DNA of 64,000 nucleotides, taken from contig NZ_AP026442.1 of the NCBI RefSeq assembly GCF_027923705.1, positions 2,790,001 through 2,854,000 on the forward strand, given 5' to 3'. The stretch is from Cellulomonas sp. NTE-D12. GTDB lineage: Bacteria; Actinomycetota; Actinomycetes; Actinomycetales; Cellulomonadaceae. Within the stretch, counting starts at the first letter, position 1, and each line of letters begins with the position of its first letter. Shown here in pieces: positions 1 to 9,453 of the stretch. The translations under genes were made by a program, and so were the position numbers. The notes beneath the pieces are model-generated. The model was given only the letters and a program-made list of their open reading frames with translations, did not search any database and was not told where the DNA came from.

Positions 1-471
1 CTGCCACTGCGCCGCCTCGCCCAGCAGCCGGGCGCCGGGCTCGAGGCCGAGGCGAAGGGCGTGCTCGCCGACCAGCCCCGCGGCGTAGGCGTGGTACGTC
101 GAGACGGTCGGCCGGCTCAAGGCACCGAGGGGGTCGTCCGGGTCGTGCAGGCCGAGGAGCTCCGCACCGGGCAGCTCCAGCCGAGCCGACCGGGCGCTGC
201 GCACCAGCGCCCGCAGCCGCCGACGGACGCGGTCCTCGAGCTCACCGGCCGCCTTCCGGGTGAAGGTGAGCCCGAGGACCTGCTCGGGCGCCGCCAGGCC
301 GTTGGCCAGCAGCCAGACGACGCGCGCCGCCATCGTCTCCGTCTTGCCGGAGCCCGCCCCGGCCACGACCAGCGCCGGGCGCAACGGCGACTCGATCACC
401 CGCTGCTGCTCCGGCGTCGGCGGTTCCTTGTTCAGCAGAGCGGCGATCTGCACCGCGGACAGCACGCTCAT
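1..471 (-). CDS. adnB: UvrD/Rep-type helicase, AdnB-like, partial (C-terminus outside window)
   Basis: Only the first 157 codons are present. They carry the start of a superfamily 1A helicase: a Q-motif-like segment (TPEQQRVIESP), a Walker A motif AGAGSGKT near residue 34, and a motif Ia segment LTFTRKAA. The ATG at 471 overlaps the TGA of the upstream gene as ATGA, so the two are probably translationally coupled. Adjacent helicase genes followed by TetR and DUF3107 genes match the mycobacterial adnA-adnB locus (Rv3202c-Rv3201c), whose products form a heterodimeric end-resecting helicase-nuclease for double-strand break repair. The nuclease domain expected at the C-terminus lies outside the window, so the AdnB name rests on position and the helicase start. 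Confidence 0.75.
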   Translation of the reverse strand, partial: MSVLSAVQIAALLNKEPPTPEQQRVIESPLRPALVVAGAGSGKTETMAARVVWLLANGLAAPEQVLGLTFTRKAAGELEDRVRRRLRALVRSARSARLELPGAELLGLHDPDDPLGALSRPTVSTYHAYAAGLVGEHALRLGLEPGARLLGEAAQWQ

Positions 472-3400
472 CCGGCCACCACCTGCTGACCCTCGTCGCG
501 CAGCGGGCACGAGCGGCGCACCGGGCACCGGTCGCACATCGCGTTGTGCGTCGCGGGGAACCGCGCGGCCGCCATCGCACCGGCCACCTCGTCGATCATC
601 GTCCGGGCCCAGCTCGGGCCGTCCGCCTCCGGGCCGATCGGCGGCTGCACCCGCTGGGCTGCCTTCTTGCCGCTGCCCAGGTACACCAGCCGGGCGTCGG
701 CGCTGGACGTGCCGGCAGCCAGCTGCTCGAACGCGCCGCTCTCCACCGCCAGCTGGTAGGCGGCCAGCTGGGGGTTCGCCTCCGCCTCGGACTGCGGCGG
801 CGGCGTACGACCCGTCTTGAGGTCGATCACCCGCACCGCGCCGTCGGCCGCACGCTCCACCCGGTCGGCCGAGCCACGTACCAGGGCGCGTTCGGTGGTC
901 AGCGTGAACTCCGCCTCGACCAGCAGCGGCTCCCCCGCCGTCTGCACGTAGTCGGCCAGCCGGTCCACCATCTGCTCGGCACGCCGTCGCGCCGCTCGTG
1001 CCGGCCAGCCGTCACCGAGCCCCAGCTCGGACCACCGGCGGTCGAGCGCCTCCCTCAGCTCGGTCCTGGTCCCGCGAGGCAGCTCCTGAGCGATGGCGTG
1101 CACCAGCGTGCCGAGCGTCTGCTGGCCCGAGTCGGCGGGTGTGCCGCCTGCCGACTCCAGCGCCCAACGCAGCGTGCAGCGTTGCGCCGCCTCGATGCGC
1201 GACGGCGACACGGGCACGCGGGTGTCCTCGTCCCACAGCGGGGCGTCGGACGACGGCCGCGCCAGCCCCGACCACTCCGCCGGGTCGGCGCCCTCGACAC
1301 CGGCGGCCGCCAGACGCGCGAGCGTACGTGCGGCGGCCCGGTCCGGGTGCCCGTCGGCGATCGAGGCGACCAGCGACGACCGGAGCGACGCCACCAGCCC
1401 GCGCAGGTCCAGCGGCGCCGGTGCGGTGGTCCGGCGCTCAGCCCCGTCCTCCGACTCGGGCGGCTGGACCAGGTCGAGGAAGGGCGACGGCTGCTGGTCC
1501 GTGTCCGCGACGGCCGTCACCAGCAGCCGTCGGCGCGCGCGCGAGCACGCGACCGTGAACGAGCGCAGCTCGTCCGCGAGCACCGCCGCCCGTGCCTGCA
1601 CCGGGTCGCCACGACCGTCCGACGCCCCGGCGCGCCCGTCGAGCAGGTCCACCAGCGCCGCGGCGCCGAGCATGCTGTCCCGCAGCCGCAGGTCGGGCCA
1701 CACGCCCTCCTGCACGCCCGTGACCGCCACCACGTCCCACTCGCGGCCGGCCGCGCCCGCGGGGGTCAGCACGCTGACCGCCTGGCGCCGGGCGCGCGCC
1801 GCCAGCGAGTCGACGGGCAGGTCCTGCCCCTCCAGCCACGTGACGAACGCCCCCGGCGGCGCCTGCGGGTTCCGGTCGACGAACGTCTCGGCCGCGCGGA
1901 ACAGGGCCAGCACGGCATCGAGATCCCGGTCCGCCCGCTGTCCCGAGGCGCCACCCGACAGGGCCGCGCGCCGCCACGCCTCGGCGACGTGCGCGGCGTC
2001 CCACACCGCCCACAGCACCCCCTGCGCATCCGCGCCGTCGCGCAGCGCCGCGTCGCGACCCGCGGCCAGCACGGAGGCCAGCCGCCGCAACGGACGGGCG
2101 GCTGTCGGGGGCAGCCCCGCGGTCCTCGTCTGCTCCGCCGCGGCCTCGACCAGCAGCGCGTCGCTGCTGCGGCCGCCACCGCCGGCCAGCTCGACGGCGC
2201 GCAGGGCGCGCCGGACCCGTCGCAGGCCCACGGCATCGAGGCCGATCAGAGGCGAGCACAGCAGCCGAGCGGCCAGCGGCGCGTCGAGCGACGTCACGCC
2301 GCAGGCGATCCCCATCGCGTCGAGCAGGGGGCGCACGGCGGGCTCGTCGCGCAGCGCGACCTGCGACCCGAGCACGCTGACCGGAACGCCGGCCGCGGCC
2401 AGCGCCCGACGCAGCCGCGTGACACCGTCCCCGGACCGCGCCACCACCGCCATCCGGTCCCAGCCGAGCCCCTCCTCCAGCCGCGCGCTGCGCAGCGCGT
2501 GGGCCACCAGCGCCGCCTCCTGCGCCTCGCTCGGCAGCACCGCCACCCGCACCGAGCCGATCGGCGCAGCCGGCGGGGCGGCCGCACGTCGGTGCTGCGC
2601 GGTGCCGACCGTCCCGACCCGCTCGGCGACCCGGGCCGTCACCGCGCGAAGGACACTCCCCTGCCGCCAGGCCGTCGTCAGGGCCAGCACGCGCGCGTCC
2701 AGCTCGCCCGGACCGTGACCGGCGACCGCGGCTCGGGACACCAGTGCCGGGTCCGCCCCGCGGAACGTCTGCACCGCGGCGTCGGGGTCGGCAAGCAGCA
2801 GCAGCCGGGCACCGTCCTCCGCCAGCACGCGCAGCAGCCGTGCGGTGGCGGCGGTCGACTCCTGGTGGTCGTCGACGACGACGAGACCCCACCGCGGCCG
2901 TGGCACGCGGGGCACCTCCTCCGCCCACGACTCGAGCGCGCGCACCGCCTCGTCGACGACGACGGCGGGGTCGAGCAGGGCACCGACGTCCGGGGTCGAC
3001 GTGCGCAGCGCCATCACCGCGAGGTACTCCTCGTAGACCCGCGCCGCGGCACACCACTCCGGCCGTTCGTGCCGCCTGCCGAGCGCGGCTAGCTCCTCGG
3101 GCGCCAGCCCGCGCTCCGCGGCACGCATCAGCAGGTCGCGCAGCTCGTCGCGGAACGCCCGCCGCCCGAGCGCCTCGACGGGTACGTCGGCCGGCCACCC
3201 GACCTCGGCCCCGTCGCCCTCGGCGTGGCCGGCGAGGAGCTCGGCGAGGACCAGGTCCTGCTCGGCCCCGGACACCAGCGCGGGCGGCGGCTCGCCGAGC
3301 GCCACCGCGCGTGCGCGCAGCACCGCGAACGCCACCGCGGCCGGCGTCTGCACCAGCGGACGTCCCGCGGTGTGCGGCCAGCGGGCCGCGAGCCGGTCGC

Positions 3401-3857
3401 GCAGGTCACCCGCGAGCCGGCGGCTCGCGGCCAGCACCAGCACGTCGTCGGCCCGGGCCCCGCGCCGAGCCGCCTCGACCACCGCCTCCAGCGCGACGGT
3501 CGTCTTCCCGGTACCGGGCGCGCCGAGCACGAGCAAGGCACGTTCGCCGCCCGCCACCGCCTCGACCGCCGCACGCTGGGCGTCGTCGAGCGTGACCGGC
3601 CTGCCCGGACCGTCCTGCGGTACGTCTGCCAGCGTCGGCCGCGCCAGCACCGGACCCGCAGCGGACGTGCTCGATCGACCGGCCGCCGTGCCGGACGTCC
3701 CACGGGCACCCGACCTGCCGACGTCCGCCGGTGCGCGGAGCACCGGAGGGGCGGACGGGCTGTCGGGCACGGCCAGATCCCACCACGTCCCACCGACATG
3801 CCCACGCACCACCGCCGCAGCCGACCTGGGTCGACCGCGCCGACCGGCGCCGAGCAC
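468..3857 (-). CDS. adnA: AdnA-like helicase with C-terminal RecB-family nuclease
   Basis: The 1129-residue product has a Walker A motif GAPGTGKT, a degenerate Walker B (VVVDDHQE), later UvrD-type helicase segments, and a C-terminal PD-(D/E)XK nuclease: a GSADRVER segment, then VIDLKTGR and QLAAYQLAV. A Cys in SPSRIEAAQRC plus the terminal CDRCPVRRSC group make a probable four-cysteine Fe-S cluster, as in AddB-type and AdnAB nucleases. It should form one half of a heterodimeric DNA-end resection machine with the coupled downstream gene. The GTG start at 3857 has GGGAG directly against it, which is tight, and the first ~90 residues are low-complexity, so a later start is possible. The helicase-nuclease identity is firm; the AdnA name comes from gene order. 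Confidence 0.75.
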   Translation of the reverse strand: MLGAGRRGRPRSAAAVVRGHVGGTWWDLAVPDSPSAPPVLRAPADVGRSGARGTSGTAAGRSSTSAAGPVLARPTLADVPQDGPGRPVTLDDAQRAAVEAVAGGERALLVLGAPGTGKTTVALEAVVEAARRGARADDVLVLAASRRLAGDLRDRLAARWPHTAGRPLVQTPAAVAFAVLRARAVALGEPPPALVSGAEQDLVLAELLAGHAEGDGAEVGWPADVPVEALGRRAFRDELRDLLMRAAERGLAPEELAALGRRHERPEWCAAARVYEEYLAVMALRTSTPDVGALLDPAVVVDEAVRALESWAEEVPRVPRPRWGLVVVDDHQESTAATARLLRVLAEDGARLLLLADPDAAVQTFRGADPALVSRAAVAGHGPGELDARVLALTTAWRQGSVLRAVTARVAERVGTVGTAQHRRAAAPPAAPIGSVRVAVLPSEAQEAALVAHALRSARLEEGLGWDRMAVVARSGDGVTRLRRALAAAGVPVSVLGSQVALRDEPAVRPLLDAMGIACGVTSLDAPLAARLLCSPLIGLDAVGLRRVRRALRAVELAGGGGRSSDALLVEAAAEQTRTAGLPPTAARPLRRLASVLAAGRDAALRDGADAQGVLWAVWDAAHVAEAWRRAALSGGASGQRADRDLDAVLALFRAAETFVDRNPQAPPGAFVTWLEGQDLPVDSLAARARRQAVSVLTPAGAAGREWDVVAVTGVQEGVWPDLRLRDSMLGAAALVDLLDGRAGASDGRGDPVQARAAVLADELRSFTVACSRARRRLLVTAVADTDQQPSPFLDLVQPPESEDGAERRTTAPAPLDLRGLVASLRSSLVASIADGHPDRAAARTLARLAAAGVEGADPAEWSGLARPSSDAPLWDEDTRVPVSPSRIEAAQRCTLRWALESAGGTPADSGQQTLGTLVHAIAQELPRGTRTELREALDRRWSELGLGDGWPARAARRRAEQMVDRLADYVQTAGEPLLVEAEFTLTTERALVRGSADRVERAADGAVRVIDLKTGRTPPPQSEAEANPQLAAYQLAVESGAFEQLAAGTSSADARLVYLGSGKKAAQRVQPPIGPEADGPSWARTMIDEVAGAMAAARFPATHNAMCDRCPVRRSCPLRDEGQQVVAG

Positions 3858-3923
3858 CTCCCGCCGGCACGCTCACCCGGCGCCCACCGGGTCGCCCGGC
3901 CGTGGGCTGGCTACCATCACCGG

Positions 3924-4712
3924 ATGAGCGCCGTCCCGCCCGTCGACGGGGACTCGGCCGCCTCCGTGCCGGCACCGCCGGCGGGCCGCGCCGCGGGTCC
4001 GCGGATGCGCCGCGACCAGCGCCGCGACCAGCTGCTGACCATCGCGCAGCAGCTGTTCGCCAGCGAGGGCTACCACCACGTGTCGATGGACGACATCGCC
4101 GACCGCGCGCTGGTCAGCAAGCCGGTGCTGTACCGGCACTTCCCGTCCAAGCTCGACCTCTACCTGGCGGTGGTGGACGCCTGCGGCGAGGACCTGCTGA
4201 CCACCATGGACCGCGCGCTCGAACCGGTGCAGCACGGCCAGGCGACGGACGGTCGCGACGTCGTCGCCGCCATCGTGCGGGCGTACATCTCCTTCGTCGA
4301 GGTCGCGGGCGAGGCGTCCAGCCTGCTGTTCGAGTCCGACGTCACCCGCGACCCCGGCGTCCGGGCCCGGGTCGAGCGGGCCTCCGTCTCCACCGGGACG
4401 CGCATCGCCGAGGCGCTGCAGCAGGCCGCCGGCCTCGGGCCTGCGGAGGCCGCGACCGTGTCCGCCGCCCTGGTGACGATGGCGCAGGGAGCGGCGGTGC
4501 ACCGCCTGCGCCATGCCGGCACGCTGACGGCGGAGGCGACCACGGACCTCGTCTCCCGGCTGGCGTGGGGCGGCGTGGGCGGCCTGATCACGGACGTGTC
4601 GCGGCCCGCCGGGAGCACGGCGCCGACCCGGGTCGGGACGACGGACGCGGCGCCCCACGGTGCCGAGGCGGCCGAGGCCGCCGACCCGGGGCCCTCGCCC
4701 GCCACCACCTAG
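3924..4712 (+). CDS. TetR/AcrR-family transcriptional regulator
   Basis: The 262-residue product has an N-terminal TetR helix-turn-helix at about residues 33-82 (QLFASEGYHHVSMDDIADRA, then LVSKPVLYRHFPSK) after a proline/alanine-rich leader. The ligand-binding region is all-helical, and the last ~45 residues are low-complexity. The neighbours (helicase-nuclease genes upstream on the other strand, DUF3107 downstream) match M. tuberculosis Rv3208, so this is probably its orthologue; the ligand is unknown. A TACCAT hexamer at 3912-3917 lies six bases before the ATG and suggests a leaderless transcript. The promoter region is shared with the divergent adnA-like gene, which it might control (inference). 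Confidence 0.9.
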   Translation: MSAVPPVDGDSAASVPAPPAGRAAGPRMRRDQRRDQLLTIAQQLFASEGYHHVSMDDIADRALVSKPVLYRHFPSKLDLYLAVVDACGEDLLTTMDRALEPVQHGQATDGRDVVAAIVRAYISFVEVAGEASSLLFESDVTRDPGVRARVERASVSTGTRIAEALQQAAGLGPAEAATVSAALVTMAQGAAVHRLRHAGTLTAEATTDLVSRLAWGGVGGLITDVSRPAGSTAPTRVGTTDAAPHGAEAAEAADPGPSPATT

Positions 4713-4832
4713 GATCGACCGGTGGTGGCGCGTCAGCGCCCTGGGAGGCCACCCCGCCCGTCCCACCCCGGCGAAGGGGACGACGACGGGGACGACGACG
4801 GTGGGCTCCCGCACCGGACAGGAGGAGGAACG

Positions 4833-5057
4833 GTGGACATCACGATCGGCGTGCAGAACCTGCCCCGGGAGATCACGCTCGAGTCCGACCAGACGTCGGA
4901 CGAGGTCGCCGCCGCCGTCGCCGCCGCGCTTGCCGGCAAGGCGGCGCTGGAGCTGGTGGACAGCAAGGGACGACGGGTCATCGTGCCGACCGCGACCCTC
5001 GGCTACGTCGAGATCGGCGCGGAGTCCCGGCCGCGGGTCGGCTTCGGCACCATCTGA
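4833..5057 (+). CDS. DUF3107 small protein (TB9.4-like)
   Basis: This 74-residue protein begins DITIGVQNLPREITLE and ends with a conserved VGFGTI tail, the pattern of actinobacterial DUF3107 (M. tuberculosis Rv3208A/TB9.4). The GTG at 4833 is chosen because AGGAGGA sits just upstream at proper spacing and homology begins there; an in-frame ATG at 4722 would add a low-complexity leader. It follows the TetR gene by about 120 bases. Biochemical function is not established, and no membrane segment or catalytic motif is visible. Conserved pairing with the TetR gene suggests a shared role. Confidence 0.85.
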   Translation: MDITIGVQNLPREITLESDQTSDEVAAAVAAALAGKAALELVDSKGRRVIVPTATLGYVEIGAESRPRVGFGTI

Positions 5058-5087
5058 CGTCGGCGCACGACGGCTGCGCCGACCCGC

Positions 5088-5861
5088 TCAGGCGGTGAGG
5101 CGCAGCCGGTTCATCCGCCGGGTGTGCTCGGCCGTCAGCTCACCGAGCACCGCGGCGCTCTCGCCGGCCCGGGGCCGTGCGTTCGTCGTCGTCGGCTCCG
5201 CCTCCGCGGACTCCGGCCCGTGCCCGCTGCGCGCCGCGTGCAGCAGCCGCTCCAGCGCGGGCCGCTGCGCCAGCAGCCGCTGCACCACGCTGAGCGACTC
5301 ACCGACCAGACGCCGGCCCCACAGCGCCAGCCGAGCAGCCAGCACCGTGTCCTGCGCGGACGCGGCGTCCAGCTCCGCAGCCGCCAGCTCCGCGGGCGAC
5401 CCCGCACCGAGCACCTCGAGGACGAGGGTGCGCGAGCGCTCGTCCAGCCCCTCGGCGGCGAGCCGGCAGAAGTCGTCGGCGACGCCGTAGCCGACGTACG
5501 CGGTGAGGAGTCGCTCCCACCACGACCCCGGCGCCGTCCGGGCGTCGAAGTCGTCCATCACGTGCTCGTGCCGCGCCATCGCCGCCACCGGGTCGCCACC
5601 GAGCTCGGCGATCCGGTCGAGCACCCGGTCACGCCCCTGGACGCACTCGGCGGCGCACCGACTGAGCGCCAGGCGCTGCTCGATCGAGGGCGCCGCCTGG
5701 GAGTCGGCGGCGAGGCGGACGAACTCGGTGTGCGCCACCTGCGCGACGAGGCCCAGCAGCTCCACCGCATCGGCGGCCTGGGTCCCGGCGTCGGCGGCCT
5801 GGGTCGCGGCGGACGCCGGGGCGGACGTCTGCGGGGCGGGGACGGCTGCGTCGGCGGTCAT
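5088..5861 (-). CDS. ferritin-like-fold protein
   Basis: The 257-residue, strongly helical protein has two Glu/His-bearing helices (HTEFVRLAADS; ARHEHVMDDFDART) typical of the tRNA-hydroxylase-like/ferritin-like family that lies next to rhlE in actinobacteria (Rv3210c position). The ATG at 5861 is preferred over an upstream in-frame codon because the extra residues come from the intergenic region and AAGG precedes this start. The N-terminus is an Ala/Thr/Gln-rich spacer with a repeated TQAADAGTQAADA segment. It is divergent from the DEAD-box helicase gene. Whether it binds a di-metal centre is inference; the substrate is unknown. Confidence 0.75.
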   Translation of the reverse strand: MTADAAVPAPQTSAPASAATQAADAGTQAADAVELLGLVAQVAHTEFVRLAADSQAAPSIEQRLALSRCAAECVQGRDRVLDRIAELGGDPVAAMARHEHVMDDFDARTAPGSWWERLLTAYVGYGVADDFCRLAAEGLDERSRTLVLEVLGAGSPAELAAAELDAASAQDTVLAARLALWGRRLVGESLSVVQRLLAQRPALERLLHAARSGHGPESAEAEPTTTNARPRAGESAAVLGELTAEHTRRMNRLRLTA

Positions 5862-6146
5862 CCTTGGAGGGTAACGCCCGGCGCACCGGGCGGCGCCACC
5901 GAGGTCCGGTAGACTCGCGCCCGTACATCGGTTGCCCGGTCGTCTTGCATCTCGGGTCCACCCCTGCGAGGTGGCCCACCTCCCCGGCACCCGGTCCGCT
6001 CGGACCGGACGTCGTGCGTGAGGCGGAATTCACGATCGGCTGCCGGCCAACCCGCGTGGCGCCGCCGCCGCGTCCGGGGTGCCAGGCGACACGCCGCGGC
6101 CGCCCTGGCCGCCGCCCGCCGCCACCCTTCGCAGTGAAGAGTCCAC
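5862..6146. other. intergenic region with long leader of the DEAD-box helicase gene
   Basis: This 285-base divergent spacer holds no credible ORF. A TAGACT hexamer at 5910-5915 could be a -10 element for the helicase gene and would give a leader of about 230 nt; no good -35 is visible. Long leaders are common on cold-inducible RNA helicase genes, but no specific RNA structure was recognised. Confidence 0.35.
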
Positions 6147-7856
6147 GTGACCACCACCGATCAGCAGCCGGCTGACACCATGCTCACCGCCGCGGACGCC
6201 GTCGCGACGCCCGTCGGCGCCTACTCCCGCGCGTCCTCCTCCGTGCAGGCCGTCGACGCCTCGTTCGCCGACTTCGACATCCGCCCCGAGACCGTCGCCG
6301 CGCTCGCGTCGCACGGCATCACGCACCCGTTCCCCATCCAGGCGATGACGCTGCCGGTCGCGCTCGCCGGCCACGACATCATCGGCCAGGCGAAGACGGG
6401 CACCGGCAAGACCCTCGGCTTCGGCATCCCGCTCCTCGAGCACGTGATCGCGCCCGACGAGGACGGCTACGCCGACCTGACCGCGCCCGGCAAGCCGCAG
6501 GCGCTCGTCGTCGTCCCGACCCGCGAGCTGGCCGTCCAGGTGGCCGGCGACCTCGCGATGGCGGCCGCGACCCGCAAGGTCCGCATCGTGCAGGTGTACG
6601 GCGGCCGTGCCTACGAGCCGCAGGTCGAGGCGCTCGCCCGCGGTGCCGAGGTGGTCGTCGGCACCCCCGGCCGCATGATCGACCTGCTCACGCAGCGCAG
6701 CCTGATCCTGTCCCACGCCCGCACGGTGGTGCTGGACGAGGCCGACGAGATGCTGGACCTCGGCTTCCTCCCCGACGTCGAGCGGCTGCTCGGCGCCACC
6801 TCCGCCAGCCGCCACACCATGCTGTTCTCGGCCACCATGCCGGGCGCGGTCGTCGCGATGGCCCGCCGGTACATGAGCCAGCCGACGCACATCCGCGCCA
6901 GCGACCCGGACGACGACTCCAAGACCGTCAAGAACATCCACCAGGTCGCCTACCGCGCCCACGCGCTGGACAAGGTGGAGCTGCTCGCGCGGATCCTGCA
7001 GGCCCGCGGCCGTGGCCTGACCATCGTGTTCGCGCGGACCAAGCGGACCGCCGCCAAGGTGGCGGACGAGCTGAACGAGCGCGGCTTCGCCGCCGGCGCC
7101 ATCCACGGCGACCTCGGCCAGGGTGCCCGGGAGCAGGCGCTGCGCGCCTTCCGCCACGGCAAGGTCGACGTGCTGGTCGCGACCGACGTCGCGGCCCGTG
7201 GCATCGACGTCGAGGACGTCACGCACGTCATCAACTACCAGTGCCCCGAGGACGAGAAGATCTACCTGCACCGCACCGGCCGCACCGGCCGCGCCGGGCA
7301 CAAGGGCACCGCGGTGACCTTCGTCGACTGGGACGACGTGCCGCGCTGGGGCCTGATCGACAAGGCGCTCGAGCTCGGCATCCCCGAGCCGGTGGAGACC
7401 TACTCCTCCTCGGCGCACGTGCGCGAGGACCTCGACGTCCCCGAGGGCATCACCGGACGGCTGCCGAAGTCGCAGCAGACCCGCGAGGGCCTGGCGGCGG
7501 AGGTGCTCGAGGACCTGGGTGAGACCGGCAAGCACGGCGGCGCCCCGAAGCACGACGGACCTCGCGGCCGCGGTGGCCGTGGCGACGGTCCTCGCGGCGA
7601 GGGTGGTCGCGGCGAGCGGAGCCGGCAGCGCTCCGGCGGTCGGTCCGAGGGCCGGTCGCAGGGACGGGGTGACGACGAGCGCACCCGCGCGTCGGACGCC
7701 GCACCTGCCACTGCGGGCGCAGCCCCCGTGAGCGGCGAGGCAACGTCCGCCGACGAGACGCGCAAGCGTCGGTCGCGCAACCGTCGGCGCACGCGTGGCG
7801 GCCGCCCGGTCGAGGGCGCCGCGGGCGCCACGGCGGAGGCCGGCTCCGAGAGCTGA
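6147..7856 (+). CDS. DEAD-box ATP-dependent RNA helicase (RhlE/CsdA-like)
   Basis: The 569-residue protein has the full DEAD-box set in order: Q motif (FPIQAMTLP), motif I AKTGTGKT, Ia PTREL, Ib TPGR, II DEAD, III SAT, IV IVFARTK, V ATDVAARGID and VI HRTGRTGRAG. After about residue 460 it becomes an Arg/Gly/Asp-rich basic tail with RGGRG-type runs, a common RNA-binding extension. It unwinds structured RNA in ribosome assembly or mRNA turnover in the cytoplasm. Its position matches M. tuberculosis Rv3211 (rhlE). The start is GTG at 6147 with GAAGAG upstream. A strong hairpin follows the stop codon. Confidence 0.93.
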   Translation: MTTTDQQPADTMLTAADAVATPVGAYSRASSSVQAVDASFADFDIRPETVAALASHGITHPFPIQAMTLPVALAGHDIIGQAKTGTGKTLGFGIPLLEHVIAPDEDGYADLTAPGKPQALVVVPTRELAVQVAGDLAMAAATRKVRIVQVYGGRAYEPQVEALARGAEVVVGTPGRMIDLLTQRSLILSHARTVVLDEADEMLDLGFLPDVERLLGATSASRHTMLFSATMPGAVVAMARRYMSQPTHIRASDPDDDSKTVKNIHQVAYRAHALDKVELLARILQARGRGLTIVFARTKRTAAKVADELNERGFAAGAIHGDLGQGAREQALRAFRHGKVDVLVATDVAARGIDVEDVTHVINYQCPEDEKIYLHRTGRTGRAGHKGTAVTFVDWDDVPRWGLIDKALELGIPEPVETYSSSAHVREDLDVPEGITGRLPKSQQTREGLAAEVLEDLGETGKHGGAPKHDGPRGRGGRGDGPRGEGGRGERSRQRSGGRSEGRSQGRGDDERTRASDAAPATAGAAPVSGEATSADETRKRRSRNRRRTRGGRPVEGAAGATAEAGSES

Positions 7857-7877
7857 GCCCGGAACCGCTTCCGGAAC

Positions 7878-7928
7878 GACGAACGGGCCGTCGCTCGCAC
7901 CTTCGGGTGCGGCGGCGGCCCGTCGTCG
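7878..7928. terminator. bidirectional terminator between convergent helicase and marC genes
   Basis: A long GC-rich inverted repeat (left arm from GACGA-ACGGGCCG, right arm to CGGCCCGT-CGTC) closes on a TTCG tetraloop at 7902-7905. It lies between the stops of two convergent genes and can serve both. No clear U-tract is present, which is usual at this GC content. Confidence 0.75.
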
Positions 7929-7975
7929 TCGGGGCTGCCGCGGGACGCGCCCGTCCGGTCGGACGCAGCGTCCGG

Positions 7976-8596
7976 TCAGACCTGCCGGGCGAACGTCAGC
8001 ACGGCGTCCGCGAGCAGCTGCGCCGCGATCGCCGCGAGCAGCAGACCGGCGATCCGGCTGACCAGCATGGTCCCCGAGTCACCGAGCACCCGGTGGATCG
8101 CGTTGGCGAACCGCATCGCCAGGTAGAGGCAGATGTGCACGCCGACCACGGCCAGCGCGATGGCGATCCAGTCGCCCGCGGTGCGCGCCTGCTGCGCGAA
8201 CACCATCGTCGCGACGATCGCACCGGGACCGGCCAGCAGCGGGGTGCCCAGCGGCACCATCGCGATGTTGCCGCGGGCGACGTCCGGCGCCGGCTCGTCG
8301 TCCATCTTCCCGGTGAGCAGCTCCATCGCCACCACCAGGAGCAGCAGACCGCCCGCCGCCTGCAGGGCAGGCAGCGAGACGTGCAGGTACGTCAGCAGCT
8401 GCTGGCCGAACAGCGCGAACCCGACGATCACGCCGAACGCGACGAGGATCGCCTGCCGTGCCGCCCGCACCCGCTGCGCGCGGTTCATCGCGCCGGTCAG
8501 CACGAGGAAGATCGGCACGGTCCCGGGCGGGTCCATGATCACGAACAGCGTGACGAACGCCGACAGCAGCAGCTGGACGTTCAGCACGGCCCTCAC
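7976..8596 (-). CDS. MarC-family (UPF0056) integral membrane protein
   Basis: The 206-residue protein has about six transmembrane segments and the family signature region VIMDPPGTVPIFLVL in the first helix, with a second conserved loop MVPLGTPLLAGPGAIV. The transported substrate of this family is unresolved; an early link to multiple antibiotic resistance was not upheld. The GTG at 8596 overlaps the TGA of the upstream PHP gene (GTGA), so the two are translationally coupled. A second in-frame GTG lies three codons in. Confidence 0.9.
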   Translation of the reverse strand: MRAVLNVQLLLSAFVTLFVIMDPPGTVPIFLVLTGAMNRAQRVRAARQAILVAFGVIVGFALFGQQLLTYLHVSLPALQAAGGLLLLVVAMELLTGKMDDEPAPDVARGNIAMVPLGTPLLAGPGAIVATMVFAQQARTAGDWIAIALAVVGVHICLYLAMRFANAIHRVLGDSGTMLVSRIAGLLLAAIAAQLLADAVLTFARQV

Positions 8597-9453
8597 GGCC
8601 GGACCACCGGCATGCTCCCCCGCTCCTCGATCGCGGCCAGCACCGCCGGGTCGGTGAGGTTCTCCCCCAGCGCGTTCGGCTTGCCGGCACCGTGGTAGTC
8701 GCTCGACCCGGTGACCAGCAGCCCGAGTCGGTTCGCCAGCGCCCGCAGGCGGTCGCGCTGCGCCGGGCTGTGGTCCCGGTGGTCCACCTCGAGCGCCACC
8801 AGGCCCGCCTCGGCCAGCTCCTCGATGACGTCGTCCGCCACCACCCGGCCGCGGCCGTCGGCACCGGGGTGCGCGAACACCGGCACCCCGCCGGCGGCGA
8901 CGACCGCTCGCACCGCGTCGACGGCGGTCGGCGCGGCGTAGCCGACGTAGTACGGACCCCGGGCGGACAGCAGGTCGACGAAGGCGGCGGACCGGTCGGG
9001 CACGACGCCCAGCTCCACAAGCGCGTCGGCGATGTGCGGCCTGCCGACGGCCACCGCGTCCTTCGCCTGCAGCAGCACGTCGGCCCAGGTCACCGGCACG
9101 CCGCCGGCCGCGAGCCGTGCCACCATCCGCTCCGCCCGGTGCTCCCGGGAGTCCCGCGTGCGGGCCAGCACGTCGGCGAGCACCGGCGCCGTCGGGTCCT
9201 GCAGGTAGCTGAGCAGGTGCACGCTGACACCGCCCGCGAGCGCCGACACCTCGGTGCCCCGCACCAGCGCGACGCCCGCGCGCTCCGCCTCGTGCGCCGC
9301 CTCGGCCCAACCGCTCGTCGTGTCGTGGTCCGTCAGGCCTACCACGTCCAGGCCCGCCGCCCGCGCGTCGCGGACCACCTGCGACGGTGAGCCCGTCCCG
9401 TCCGATGCCGACGAGTGCGTGTGGAGGTCGATGCGCACGTCGGACGGGGTCAC
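8593..9453 (-). CDS. PHP-domain phosphoesterase (TrpH/YciV-like)
   Basis: The 286-residue product is a PHP-domain metal-dependent phosphoesterase: HTHSSASDG near the N-terminus, LTDHDT, an internal HPGADG and a C-terminal SSDYHG supply the metal ligands. Relatives (TrpH/RNase AM, YciV) hydrolyse 3',5'-nucleoside bisphosphates or trim RNA 5' ends; the substrate here is inferred. The GTG at 9453 is chosen because homology begins at RIDLHTH, and a TACCGT hexamer lies six bases upstream, suggesting leaderless expression. A longer frame back to 9657 is mostly intergenic. Coupled to marC downstream. Confidence 0.88.
   Translation of the reverse strand: MTPSDVRIDLHTHSSASDGTGSPSQVVRDARAAGLDVVGLTDHDTTSGWAEAAHEAERAGVALVRGTEVSALAGGVSVHLLSYLQDPTAPVLADVLARTRDSREHRAERMVARLAAGGVPVTWADVLLQAKDAVAVGRPHIADALVELGVVPDRSAAFVDLLSARGPYYVGYAAPTAVDAVRAVVAAGGVPVFAHPGADGRGRVVADDVIEELAEAGLVALEVDHRDHSPAQRDRLRALANRLGLLVTGSSDYHGAGKPNALGENLTDPAVLAAIEERGSMPVVRP

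Noticed and set aside
546..3092. Long plus-strand open frame of 848 codons opposite the adnA-like gene
   Set aside because: Arg/His/Gln-rich shadow frame caused by high GC; no domains, and the minus strand encodes a clear helicase-nuclease.
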